This document shows, in pieces, positions 35,298-46,700 of a stretch of 64,000 nucleotides of DNA. Within the stretch, counting starts at the first letter, position 1. Each line of letters begins with the position of its first letter. The DNA comes from Agelas oroides. Taxonomy: Eukaryota > Porifera > Demospongiae > Agelasida > Agelasidae. The position numbers were made by a program, and so were the translations under genes. Location: assembly GCA_949130485.1 (NCBI GenBank), contig OX422201.1:5291127-5355126 (forward strand). Reading direction: 5' to 3'. The notes under the pieces were generated by a model. The model searched no databases and was not told where the DNA came from. It was given only the letters and a program-made list of their open reading frames with translations.

Positions 35298-35772
35298 TAG
35301 CCTCGTACCCAGGTAGTCTCACAAGCCAGACCCAACCAACCCCAGCGCAGATCGCTTTCAGTATCACGCACGGGGAAGGAAGGGTCTGGCGACTTTCAGT
35401 AGGTTTCCGTGTGCTACGTCGTGATTGGCGCGTAGACAATCTGATTGGCTACGGTCACATAACTTTGAGCTAATCTCAACGTGTGAAACCGCTGAATCGG
35501 AAGAGCGTAGTGGCGAAGTTCGTTACCCACGCTAGCGCTCATAGCACCTACTTAATTAATGGCTTTATCAAATATTAACCTCGTGACTTTCTGCATTAAT
35601 GCATTCCACTTGCACACGGAAACCTACCGAGAGTCACCAGACCCTTCCTTCCCCGTGCGTGATACTGAAAGCGATCCGCGCTGGGGTTGGTTTGCGAGAC
35701 TACTACCCAGGCTCCTCCCCATGCCAAAAAGCGGGGCTTTTTGGCATGGGGAGGAGCCTTGGTACGAGGCTA
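35298..35772. mobile_element. Mutator-like MITE, TAGCCTCGTACCCAGG family, 475 bp
   Basis: Starts TAGCCTCGTACCCAGG and ends with TTGGTACGAGGCTA. Long subterminal inverted repeats pair 35312-35420 with 35612-35715, and a separate strong hairpin (CTCCTCCCCATGCC and inverse) lies at 35708-35763. A perfect 9-bp duplication GTCAGATGC flanks it at 35289-35297 and 35773-35781. No coding part. Confidence 0.92.
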
Positions 35773-35840
35773 GTCAGATGCAAGCTTGCACTTGCACACT
35801 TGGTTTTAACTAACAAATATATGGTACATTAATGAATGTA

Positions 35841-36140
35841 GAGGGTTTTCACATGACAATCACTTTTAAGAAAACGGAAAACAGCCGCCATTTTGGATTA
35901 CAATGAGATGGTAGCTTATATGGCAATCTTGGCGAATGCAAAAAGACACATGTAGAATGCTTCTAGTATGTGTTGAATCAGGCAAAATACCACTGCTCTG
36001 TATTAAGTTAAAACACCTAAATTATGCTTATCTGTGAGGTGAGTTCATTTTTGATTGATATCGCCATATACTGTCATGTATTCCAACATGGTGGCAGAAG
36101 TTTTAGTATACGGAAGTGTATGGTGTAGGTGAAAACCCTC
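35841..36140. mobile_element. TA-target MITE with GAGGGTTTTCAC ends, 300 bp
   Basis: Begins GAGGGTTTTCACATG and ends GTGAAAACCCTC, flanked by TA at 35839-35840 and 36141-36142. Interior non-coding. The TA target fits the Tc1-mariner group. Confidence 0.88.
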
Positions 36141-36158
36141 TATTGCCCAACATTTGGT

Positions 36159-36326
36159 ACTATTTATAGCACATCCTGTTTCACATCATGTGCATGCGTC
36201 CTGCGCAGCGGGTGACTTTGCATAACATCTAGGCCTGTTTTATAAGGGAGATGTGGTTCGTTGATTGTTCATGTAAAGGAGATTGCACCACAGCCTATTG
36301 TACTATTTATAGCACATCCTGTTTCA
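36159..36326. repeat. 28-bp direct repeat in the ERI-like 5' region
   Basis: TACTATTTATAGCACATCCT and the next 8 bases occur at about 36159 and again at about 36299, 140 bp apart, just upstream of the ERI-like start codon. The second copy is 80-110 bp from the ATG. Confidence 0.85.
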
Positions 36327-36407
36327 CACCCCATAAATGGCATCCACCAAGTACAGTGAGGCTAGCTAAACAGTTGATAGATGGGAGAGAGGTGAGGTGA
36401 ATTCAAC

Positions 36408-37097
36408 ATGGCCAGTAGGAGATCTGGTGAAGTCAGTAAACCGAAAATGAAGCCTGGAAAGCCTTGTTATGATTTACTTCCTGAAGAGCGAGTGGACTAC
36501 TTTCTAGTGCTGGATTTTGAGGGGGTCAATAATAAATACCACGGGGGGCCAGATATTATGGAGATCATTGAGTTCCCCATCCTGAAAGTGAACGCTCAAA
36601 CTCTTGAGACTGAGAGCATATTCCACAGTTATGTACAGCCAACTATTCACACTCAGCTTAACCCCGTGTGTACTGAAATAACTGGGATCACCCAAGCCAT
36701 GGTCAGTGGCCAACCAACGCTTCCTGAAGTTTTAAAACTCTTGGACAACTGGATGAAAGCAGAGAGACTTTTAGAAAAGGGGGTCACCACCTGTTTTGTT
36801 ACATGTGGAGACTGGGACTTAAAAACAGGGCTCCCCACTCAGTGTAAATATCAGAAAATAGACTACCCCGAGTATTTGCGCAAGTGGGTGAATATAAAGG
36901 ACATCTTTATGGAGTTAACTGGAACCAAAGGGTTCAGTATGAAGACCATGTTGAAAGACTTACACCTGGAGTTGGAGGGCCGGCACCATAGTGGCATAGA
37001 TGATAGCAAGAACATAGCCAAGATCTTAAAGACTCTGGATGGTAGAGATCCCACTAAGCTAGGCCAGGGCTTTGTGCAACCTAAAGTTCTCAAGTGA
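36408..37097 (+). CDS. ERI3-like DEDDh 3'-5' exoribonuclease
   Basis: A single uninterrupted exon codes 229 aa. The DEDDh exonuclease core is complete: LDFEG (first Asp-Glu pair, residue ~36), EIIEFP, TGITQAMV, FVTCGDWDLKTGLP (third Asp, residue ~140) and HSGIDDSKN (His and fourth Asp, residue ~200). The run CGDWDLKxxLPxQC matches ERI3 (prion-interacting protein type) better than ERI1, which has DGSWDM. The N-terminal SAP domain of ERI1 is absent and the protein is shorter than human ERI3. The usual ATC after DFE is GVN here. ERI proteins trim 3' ends of structured RNAs such as histone mRNA stem-loops, 5.8S rRNA and siRNAs; the substrate of this member is unknown. Lack of introns, in a region where neighbours have four to eighteen exons, could mean a retrocopy that stayed functional. 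Confidence 0.92.
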   Translation: MASRRSGEVSKPKMKPGKPCYDLLPEERVDYFLVLDFEGVNNKYHGGPDIMEIIEFPILKVNAQTLETESIFHSYVQPTIHTQLNPVCTEITGITQAMVSGQPTLPEVLKLLDNWMKAERLLEKGVTTCFVTCGDWDLKTGLPTQCKYQKIDYPEYLRKWVNIKDIFMELTGTKGFSMKTMLKDLHLELEGRHHSGIDDSKNIAKILKTLDGRDPTKLGQGFVQPKVLK

Positions 37098-37730
37098 ATA
37101 CTGCGTCACCTTAGCTATAGGCATGTGTATACAGAAAATGCATATGAGTTTTGTATCCAGGGTAGTGGATTTACTTTTATATTCTGATGTCACCAGAAAT
37201 CAGTATGTGGTCATTGATCATGCAACTTGTTTTCAGTCTGATCTACTGTCCTACCCTACTTGTAGCCTTGTTTCCAGTCTGATCTACTGTCCTACCCTAC
37301 TTGTAGCCTTGTTTCCAGTCCTCCACCACTAATCTCTATTTGTACTGGAAGTGATGATAGCTGTGGTGGAGGACTGGGAATGTATATAGTAGCCCCAACA
37401 GAAGTGTGTTTCTGAAATAAAGGGTAGGGTATAGGGTTGGTTTCATTTCTGGTTTGTTTGTTTGTTTGTTTCGGTGTGGGGGAGGCTATAGGTTATGGTA
37501 CACTTATTTCTCCAACTTAGTTGCTAGAAGGAGGCTACCCTGCCATCATGTCATTCTGACCTACGTTAAATAGGCATGGCCTTTTCTGTATGCCGTGGTA
37601 CTTTTTGAGCAACTATACGAGTCTTGCAAACACTCACAGACCAAGGTCGGGTGCTTTATTATTTTGTGCTCAACTTTTCATGGTACATCATTCTTACTAA
37701 GGGAGTCTACTGACTCTCTGTTTCTTTCAG
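37098..37730. other. Spacer between the ERI-like and TLC genes
   Basis: Contains a 56-bp direct repeat (TCAGTCTGATCTACTGTCCT type, at about 37215 and 37272), a hairpin between 37278 and 37370 with CCTTGTTTCCAGTCCTCCACC ends related to the foldback family, and a short GTTT run near 37455. A 5' untranslated exon of the next gene may be here. Confidence 0.5.
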
Positions 37731-40468
37731 TGTGGTCAATGCTACAAGAGCTGTGATGGGGATGCAAAGTAGAGGCTTGCAGCATGCTTGGCATGGGGTA
37801 CTACTGGTTGTGGTTGGTGGCCTCTTCTGTCATGGACTGTACTTCCTTTTGAAGAGGTACCTTGTGAGGCAAGTCTGTGGCCAACTGCTCCAAGGGAGGA
37901 AGAACAAAAATGCTGGAGAGGAGGCTGATGTGAGGTCTCTTTCTGATGGAGACGTGGCAGAAATATCAGTCAAGTGAGTTCGTTAGCCTTGTTCCCAAGC
38001 CACCAACCAGCCTTGCTTGCAGTATGATGTTTGCTTGTATCAAAATCTGGTTTATGGCTGTGTGGTGTTTGTACCTGCCTTTCCTCATGTTGATGTGGGA
38101 GAGAGCTTGGGACTGATTGTCCACCATATCATGCATCTATGTACTGGGGTAACCAGTGCTAGTTCACAGTATCACAGCTAGCTGCTTAGTACTGATTCTG
38201 TTATGACTGAAACCCTTCTTGCAAGATCTCCTCAGCCAGTTGCTAACACTGACCACACGTTTTTATCCGTTTGTTGTTCTTAGGTTGGTGAGTCTGGCTG
38301 TTGCTTTGTTGTCCAGTACAGTCGGTGTGGTTATACTGTGGGAGACCAGACATGACGTGCTCCGCAGCAGGTAAGCTCACCTAGTACAATATTATGATGG
38401 TGAGTGTAAGTGTTTCAGTTTAGTAGGGCAGTAGGGGTGGTTGCTGCATGATGATAATTGTGAGTCCAATTTTTTGGTTAAGGACTCTATTAGCATGACA
38501 TTTTATCATGGACTGTTCTTACGTTATGACACCAGTGGAGAAAACAACTAACTGCAAGTTCTTGTAACGTGTTGAGTGATAAGAAATCCATCAAATCTTA
38601 GCACACAGGAATCCACTGAAGATATACATGTAGTCTTCCCTTTGCCACTTTCCACACATGAAAAAGGAGTCCCATGCACGCTCCAACACTAGAACTGTTC
38701 AAGGCCTGCTCAAACCTGACCATCTAACTGTTCTCTTCCTTCACTCCCTAAGGTGCTCAATCATACCTCCCTATGTGTACCTCATTGCATGGTACTTTGT
38801 GTACGACCTCTACGCCATGTTTGAGTCCTATTGTCTAAGGAAGGATCTCTCGGGAGAGAGACTGCTTGCAAGGGTCTGGATCTTCACACGACAGAAGTGG
38901 CCTTTTGTACTTCATCATGTAGCTATCCTGCTTGGCCTTCCCATTGGCGTTGTAAGTTGTAGGTTGCATGGTATTAAAACATGAAGCTCATCGACTGTAT
39001 CAGTGTAACCTTGTATCCAGGCTGCATGCAAGGAGGAATGTTCTCCTCTTTCTTTTATGGTCTGTACTATCAGTGAAGCTCCCATTACATGTATGTGGCT
39101 TTCTGCTCGGCCTTCCCGTTGGTATTGCTAAGGGTGCATGATGACACCGTGATGTGCTCTTGGCATTGTAAGTTGTAGGTCTGCATTAGTCGTGGTCCCA
39201 GACCCAAACCTACCCCAGGTGTGGACCACTTTCCTGTACATTGTACAAGTGATGTGCATGCTGGATGAGGTCTGGGGACGAGACCAAGTCTGTGCTAAGA
39301 CACTGATTGTGAATAGTCTCGTTTCCAGGTCCCACCCAACTTTCCGTGCATGGGGAGAGCCTGGGAACAAGGCTAGTTTGTGAACACTTGTGGAAAGTTC
39401 ATCATTGAAGCACAAAGTGCCTCAACTGTTGTTAGTGTGGGCTCCTTATCACCCTATAGAATGCAGACTTGCGCCGTGGACTTGGTGATTTCTACATTGG
39501 CTGTTTACTGATTCGGGAATTCAGCACTCCATTTCTCCAGACAGCCCAGATATTGAAGCTGGTGGGTAAGCAATCTAAACTCGTTGCTTAGCAACTAGAA
39601 AACTGGCAGTACTTAAGGCATCAGCTGTATACTTTGACTGCATAGTACAAACTCCTTGATGTTTGTTCAATGAGCTCATATAGTAATTATATGAGCTTAT
39701 GGCTAGCAACAGGCATTTGGAGATACCAGTAGTCTAAGAGTTGAGGTACAGAGGTGGCAGACTCGCCAGACCCAGGATCCATGTGGAAACCCTTCTGCAC
39801 ATGCTCGGCCTTTGATTAGCTTGAGCTCCGCCTAAACATCTTCAGTTGACATCCCATGTTCAATAGGGTGGGAGGGGATTTGTACAAGGGTTTGCTTACA
39901 CACAATTTAACATGTATATAAAAGCACAACACTAGGCCTCACCCCTGCATGCAATAGGGTGAGTGGCATGGGGTGGATGAGTACTCACTCTGTGTGGAGT
40001 AGCCTTGTGTGGCGTAGCCTTGTTTTCAGGCTCCACCTGAGCATAGAAGAGAGTTGGAACTTGGACAGTGATTATTACTACTTGTTGATCAGCTGCCATG
40101 CATGGCTGGGAGAGAGAAAAGACTTAGGGAGCATGCAGTATTGTTGATACTTTGATAGTAACTTAATTTGTTTGGTAATTTTTTCATCCTATTAGCTTGA
40201 CCTGCACCGAACTATCTTCTACAAGGTCAATGGTGTCCTCCTCCTGGTCACGTTCTTCATTGTCAGACTGCTCAACTCTCCCCTCTCCTTCCTGGCCTAT
40301 GCTGCACAGCACCACAGCTGGGATGTGGTGGCGGCAGTCAAGGCCATGACACCCATCTGCCATACATGCCTCCTACTTGAGTATGCTCTACAGGTGTACT
40401 GGTACAGTGCCATTGTCAAATTAGCTCACAGTGCAGTAAAACGGCCTAAAGTGACAAAACTGGAGTAA
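37731..40468 (+). CDS. TLC-domain protein, TLCD3 (FAM57)-like
   Basis: Five exons: 37731-37973, 38284-38370, 38753-38951, 39460-39561 and 40196-40468, in phase throughout. If translation starts at the Met at 37756 the protein is 292 aa; human TLCD3A/B are about 260-275. The first exon follows a good acceptor (TTTCTTTCAG), so a 5' untranslated or short coding exon lies upstream. About five to seven hydrophobic segments are visible (LLVVVGGLFCHGLYFL, LVSLAVALLSSTVGVVILW, YVYLIAWYFVYDLYAM, FVLHHVAILLGLPIGV, VNGVLLLVTFFIVRLL). The TLC signature HH appears in VLHHVAIL, and GDFYIGCLL, FSTPF and FYKVNG match TLCD3 proteins. The family is tied to ceramide synthesis and ER membrane lipids. Tentative on substrate, firm on family. 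Confidence 0.9.
39314..39375. mobile_element. Foldback element, TAGCCTCGTTCCCAGG family, 62 bp
   Basis: TAGTCTCGTTTCCAGGTC to GCCTGGGAACAAGGCTA hairpin. Flanks GATTGTGAA (39305-39313) and GTTTGTGAA (39376-39384), 9 bp with one mismatch. In intron 3 of the TLC gene. A related hairpin without clear flanking repeats lies at 39189-39284. Confidence 0.8.
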
Positions 40469-40854
40469 CAAACTTTCTCATGAAATCATTGTACCAGCCT
40501 TGCGTCACTTTGTACACAGTTCATTGCATGAATATTTAGTATTTTTCCTTCTTCTTCTGTTTGTGTCCACAACAATATTATTATGAAACAGGAGAGGGCT
40601 GGGAACAAGACTAGACTAATACTGTAATCCGGGCAGTGGTAAGATTCTTGTTCAGCTACATAGTATGAAATGGCTGTTAGCATTTTAAAATTTCTAGGCT
40701 TTTCTTCTGCTTTGCTCTACCTATTGCATCTTGGGTGTAACTTTTCCTGAGGTATGTTTTTCAGACATTCACCATTTCAAGTCCACTTTACAATGGTGTA
40801 CCTTCATCAGGCCTGGTAGATCATTGCAAAGAAGTTTGTGATGTTGAGCAGTCT

Positions 40855-41245
40855 TAGGAAGTTATGAACCATGGCTACCATGATCCTCAAGTTGAATAAA
40901 TGAACCTCAGCGCGATGACTGTAAATAAGTCTAGGAAGTTATGAACCATGGCTACCATGATCCTCAAGTTGAATAAATGAACCTCAGCACGATGACTGTA
41001 AATAAGTCTAGGAAGTTATGAACCATGGCTACCATGATCCTCAAGTTGAATAAATGAACCTCAGCACGATGACTGTAAATAAGTCTAGGAAGTTATGAAC
41101 CATGGCTACCATGATCCTCAAGTTGAATAAATGAACCTCAGCACGATGACTGTAAATAAGTCTTAGGAAGTTATGAACCATGGCTACCATGATCCTCAAG
41201 TTGAATAAATGAACCTCAGCGCGATGACTGTAAATAAGTCTACAA
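40855..41245. repeat. 77-bp tandem repeat, five copies
   Basis: Units starting TAGGAAGTTATGAACCATGG begin at about 40855, 40932, 41009, 41086 and 41164. They fill the tail-to-tail spacer between the TLC and malectin genes. Confidence 0.97.
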
Positions 41246-41368
41246 TTCATGTAGAAATCTTTACTCAAATTATACTTCAGAAATGTGGTATCAGTCGCAC
41301 ATTTACAATGGTAACACACCACACCCTATGATGATTTGCCTGAGTTACTAAACATCCTAAATTATGAT

Positions 41369-43661
41369 TCATCTAACTCGACAAAGGCAGAATAAAACTG
41401 GGAGAAACACTGCTACTGCTACAGTGATGGGCATAAACCAGCTGTCGTCTGAGGCATAAGGATCATGGGCCCGGGGACCTGATGTCCGCTTGAACTTTTG
41501 TTCTTTGGCACTATCTGCCCACTCAGAGTCTTGCTCACTGTGTTCACTGGACTCTGGATCATGTTGTAATGGAGGCAGTGCAGGGATTTCTGCATAAGGT
41601 AAATATTTACAGTGTGCGTGCATGGATGAGAAGAAACAATCAATGCGCCACATCTGCCAATAAACAGCACGCTTAAATGTTACATCGAGTCACAACACTT
41701 TAAAGCATGTGTACACATGGGAATTATTTTTATTAAAGTTCTAACATAAACAAAGGATTTCAGTGTCAACTTGAAGGTCCACACATACCTACCAGTGGCC
41801 ATGCATGACATCCTCACCTCCCCCCAAAGAAAAACAAGTTGTTTACAACATCAGTGCTGACTGTGAGGTTGCATGAGTGTGCTAGCTAGTTAGCTTTATC
41901 CCAACACAAGATATTGCCATACCTGTGCTTTCCAAAGGTCCCTTGACAACAACAATTGCATTCACTTTGGGGTTGTCAGCAGGACCCTAGAGAGGAGAAA
42001 GAGGAGAAATATACGCATGTTGAAGTGTAACCATGGTTATGAGCATTCAGCACATATAATATAGACAGATGACTGCTTGATCAATACGTCATTTGGACAG
42101 GTTTTTTCATGTGTTCTTAAGATGAAGAAATGCAGCCAAATAGTTGTCAAGTTATCCACTATGCACCAGTGTTGTTTTAGTTAACTAAATCTAAAACTAA
42201 AATGCGTTTTAGTAAGGCGTTTTTCATTTTAGTAATTGAAACTAAAACTAAAATTAATGCTACCTTAGTCCGTTAATTATTTAAAAATCACCAAAAAATA
42301 GTAGTTAACTAAAATTACTGATACTAACTCTTTTTAGATTTAACTATAACAATTTGAATGTACAGCCTATAATTAAACTAAAACTAAACTACTAGTCTGA
42401 ACATTAAACTAAAACAACGCTGCTATGCACTGCAGTATATATATCTTGCCTCCTGCACATCCCCTTCCAGTTATGGCCAATATCCTGATCATGACTGAAA
42501 GTGGGGAGAAGCTGGACATCCGTACATGTTTAGGAAAGTAGATTCAGGTTTTCCTCCCATGTGAGCCGGGTACGAGATTACATGTAGGTGGGTTACAGAC
42601 ACATACCCAGGACTGGGTTCTCTCACAAGCTAAATCTGAAGCTAGGTGGGTTAGATACCTTAGCAAACTCCACACTGAGTGTTCCACCAAAGTCGCTAGA
42701 CTCTCCCGAGACATGCACTTGTCCATTTCCCACACTAAACGGGATGATCTCGTCATGAGCAGCTGCTTTGCCCACTTTGGCAAAGATGTCCAGGGATGGC
42801 ACAGCCACAAGCCCGTTCAGCACAATATCAAACACCTGCATAGGAAAGGAGAGGAGAGTAGTGCATGTGTAATATCATCTCAAGCAGAAGCACAGGAGGA
42901 AGAACACAGCTTTGTCAGTTGCATAGTTCACAGGTCTTCTCCACCTCCAGTTTTTAATCCGAGGCAGAGAAGGTTTTGGAAAAAGGCTAATATTGGATGC
43001 TTAGGTTAGTATCTAGTGCCTTTGGTTGCAAATGGTAGGAGCCTTTGAAGTTGATAGCATATAAGATCCATAGAGTTGTACACAACATTGCTATTTATAA
43101 GCGTAAGAAAATATAGAAATCAGCTATTGCGCTTGAGAAAAAGTGATTTTGGTTAGAAACGTAAAAGCTTCTAGCACTCGTTGAAGATTGCCACTCTGCA
43201 AGTTGAACAGCCACATACGGTTGCCATTCAATGCCACGCTCCTAGATGACCATTAGAAAATAATGGTGTGTGAGCTATTTTAGGAGCAACAAGGGCACAC
43301 ATACCTTCCCACCGGGATGTTGGAAGTAGACCTCTGAAAATTTTGCAATGAGGAGGTACTGTCCATCACCGGGCACAGGGATGTTGTATGCAAAGGAGGC
43401 AGTATGATAGCGCTCTGTCTGGTACAAGACCATGTCATCTGGATGCACACGAGATATAGTCAGAGTCCTTCCAAATTCAGACGGGACACCAACCATATTG
43501 TCATCTGCATTGTAGTGTATGCCAAACCTATCTGTGTGCTTCCCTCCGCCACAGTTCACTGCATAAACTACTTCATAAGCTACTGAGAGGAGAGGATGGG
43601 TGCTCAGGACAAGAAGTGAGACCCAGGCAAAGGTTCTTGTTGATGCACAGTGTCCACCCAT
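41369..43661 (-). CDS. MLEC: Malectin
   Basis: ER-resident type I membrane lectin that binds Glc2-N-glycans on new glycoproteins and helps hold back misfolded ones with ribophorin I. Four exons: 43661-43305, 42835-42659, 41986-41923 and 41589-41369, all in phase, giving 272 aa (human 292). A hydrophobic signal peptide ([16 protein letters not shown]) precedes the malectin domain, which has [38 protein letters not shown] and AHDEIIPF. The aromatic residues used for sugar binding in the family are in place. An acidic linker with [14 protein letters not shown] leads to one membrane span ending FCLCRVR. The acidic Glu run of vertebrate malectin is shorter here. It is head to head with CCT6 across 104 bp. 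Intron 2 carries a hAT-type MITE. Confidence 0.97.
42167..42422. mobile_element. hAT-like MITE, 256 bp
   Basis: Starts CAGTGTTGTTTTAGTT, ends AACTAAAACAACGCTG, and is flanked by perfect 8-bp direct repeats CTATGCAC at 42159-42166 and 42423-42430. CAGTG-type ends with an 8-bp target duplication are hallmarks of hAT elements. The AT-rich interior is full of CTAAAACTAAAA motifs and codes for nothing. Confidence 0.93.
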
Positions 43662-43765
43662 GCTGCTGTACTTTCTCTGTTCCCGATTGCAGCTGAGCAC
43701 TCCAAATGGCGCACACAGGCTCAGTTCTCCAGTGCGCATGCGTAAAAACCACGTGTACTTTTAAC
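43662..43765. promoter_or_regulatory. Probable bidirectional promoter of malectin and CCT6
   Basis: The two ATGs are 104 bp apart and point outward, so both 5' untranslated regions and the core promoters must fit here or overlap the genes. It is more GC-rich than flanking introns and has no clear TATA box toward either gene. Both products serve protein folding (ER and cytosol), which would fit joint control, but that is inference. Confidence 0.6.
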
Positions 43766-46700
43766 ATGTCGGCTGTCAGATCGCTCAACCCAAGAGCAGA
43801 GGTGGCTAGAGCTGCCCAGGCGCTGCAGGTAAACATTTCAGCGGCCAGAGGTCTGCAAGATGTCCTGAAGACTAACCTGGGACCCAAGGGTACCATGAAA
43901 ATGTGAGGGGGTGGGGAGATAGTAGTCTTATGAAGCCAGACTCTCACATAAGAGTGTGGCTTCACGAGGTACTGAGGTAACTTGCTACACGAGTGTGTGC
44001 ATGCTGTAACTGTTTCTGCAGGCTTGTTTCGGGTGCAGGTGACATCAAGCTGACAAAGGATGGCAATGTTCTCTTGCATGAAATGGTAAGATATCGGATC
44101 ACGCATGTTAATCTCGCATACAGTAGACAGACTGTCTGCTGTGAGAGTATCTACATCAGATTACAGTATTACCTTGCCTCGTACCCACTGTAGTTGTTTT
44201 GACATAACAGTGGGAGAACTTCCATTATTAGAGACTGTATGATGTGGTACAGTTTATGTGTACGTGACAATCCCTGCAATCATTCCGTCATATATTTAAT
44301 TCACATTTACGCATTTGAAGTACTGTATCACTGCAATACTGGGTGGGGCTCATGTACAGCATGGATACATCAGATATGGATGTATTCATGCAGTGTGTAT
44401 GAGCTCCTTCCTGACTGGAAATTTGGCAATGCAGCACTTTGAAATATGTGACGGAACCCATGGCATATGGTAACATGAGACTGACTGTTGTGAATTGGTA
44501 TAGTGATGCAATATGCTTGTCCTCCTTCCAACAGCAAATCCAGCATCCTACTGCCTCACTCATTGCTCGTGTGGCCACAGCACAGGTGAGCGTAGTCTCA
44601 TTAAATGTATGTCACTAGAGGACGACTTTATTCCCACAAGCCAAGAACCCCTCCTCCTCTCTTAAGAACACATCAGGGAATTAACAGCACAGGCTAAATG
44701 AGGGCCTCACAACTTCTGTTTTTAAGTAGTCTTCCTAAAATTAAGGTACTGTCCCAAATGGGTTACATTGTATGCCTTGTTGTAGTAAGCAAAAAATATA
44801 TGAAGTCTTCAAAAATTGAAATTTGTGGATTTTAGAGCATTTGCTTGACTTGTGTTAAGGGTGGAGTTCATATGCATTTTGAAAATGCATCATATATTCA
44901 TGTGCCTACGAAGAACTTCAGCAATGCGGTGCTTTAAATGCAGCGATGTAATTGAATACATGACAGATTATATTCAGCATGCCACGAACACCTCAGTGAT
45001 TTAGTAGAGAGAGTAGAGTATGTTATCTTGTCACACTAGGATGATATTCAGCATGCCACGAACACCTCCGTGATTTAGTAGAGAGAGAGTCGAGTATGTT
45101 ATCTTGTCACACTAGGATGATATTCAGCATGCCACGAACACCTCAGTGATTTAGTAGAGAGAGTAGAGTATGTTATCTTGTCACACTAGGATGATATTCA
45201 GCATGCCACGAACACCTCCGTGATTTAGTAGAGAGCAGAGTATGATATCTTGTCACACTAGGATGATATTCAGCATGCCACGAACACCTCTCAGTGATTT
45301 AGTAGAGAGAGTCGAGTATGTTATCTTGTCACACTAGGATGATATTCAGCATGCCACGAACACCTCAGTGATTTAGTAGAGAGAGTAGAGTATGTTATCT
45401 TGTCACACTAGGATGATATTCAGCATGCCACGAACACCTCAGTGATTTAGTAGAGAGAGTAGAGTATGTTATCTTGTCACACTAGGATGATATTCAGCAT
45501 GCCACGAACACCTCCGTGATTTAGTAGAGAGAGTCGAGTATGTTATCTTGTCACACTAGGATGATATTCAGCATGCCACGAACACCTCAGTGATTTAGTA
45601 GAGAGAGTCGAGTATGTTATCTTGTCACACTAGGATGATATTCAGCATGCCACGAACACCTCCGTGATTTAGTAGAGAGAGTAGAGTATGTTATCTTGTC
45701 ACACTAGGATGATATTCAGCATGCCACGAACACCTCCGTGATTTAGTAGAGAGAGTAGAGTATGTTATCTTGTCACACTAGGATGATATTCAGCATGCCA
45801 CGAACACCTCAGTGATTTAGTAGAGAGAGTAGAGTATGTTATCTTGTCACACTAGGATGATATTCAGCATGCCACGAACACCTCCGTGATTTAGTAGAGA
45901 GCAGAGTATGATATCTTGTCACACTAGGATGATATTCAGCATGCCACGAACACCTCTCAGTGATTTAGTAGAGAGAGTCGAGTATGTTATCTTGTCACAC
46001 TAGGATGATATTCAGCATGCCACGAACACCTCAGTGATTTAGTAGAGAGAGTAGAGTATGTTATCTTGTCACACTAGGATGATATTCAGCATGCCACGAA
46101 CACCTCCGTGATTTAGTAGAGAGAGTCGAGTATGTTATCTTGTCACACTAGGATGATATTCAGCATGCCACGAACACCTCAGTGATTTAGTAGAGAGAGT
46201 CGAGTATGATATCTTGTCACACTAGGATGATATTACTGGTGATGGGACCACTTCCAATGTGCTGATCATTGGAGAACTGCTGAGACAAGCCGATCTATAT
46301 GTCTCTGAGGTAAGGACATCCTTACATGCATTGAAAGAGCTTTAGTCTGTAAGTCTCACGTTGTTCATTGTTTTCTGACGCAGGGGCTGCATCCAAGGAT
46401 AGTTACCGAAGGGTTTGACAGGGCCAAAGAGAAATCACTTAAGGTATATATTGTGTGTAACTGGATCACAAAACCTTCACGCACACAACTTCACACTAAG
46501 GATTCAATCCTTGTAGCTGTTTAGGGAGTTGTCTTGGTCACCAGTGTGTGCTCTGCTGCTTAGCAACTAACACTAATGACTTGTCATGAACAATTTGGTT
46601 TTTTCTCTTCGAGTTCAACTGCCTTCTTGCGGATCTCTAATGCTGTCAAAGTGCTATGCAGTAAGCCGGGTGGTAGTCACATGCAGAAAATGTCACTTTC

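Larger units (their letters stand above)
34952..36407. other. Head-to-head spacer between CCDC157 and the ERI-like gene
   Basis: Both genes start outward from this 1.46-kb spacer, which contains two complete mobile elements (35298-35772 and 35841-36140) and a 28-bp direct repeat at 36159 and 36299. Promoters must lie in the remaining parts; no motif is called. Confidence 0.6.

Noticed and set aside
40855-41245. CRISPR-like array of near-identical repeats
   Set aside because: Units are contiguous 77-bp tandem repeats without unique spacers, in an animal genome. The same holds for the arrays at 44966, 57745 and 63395.
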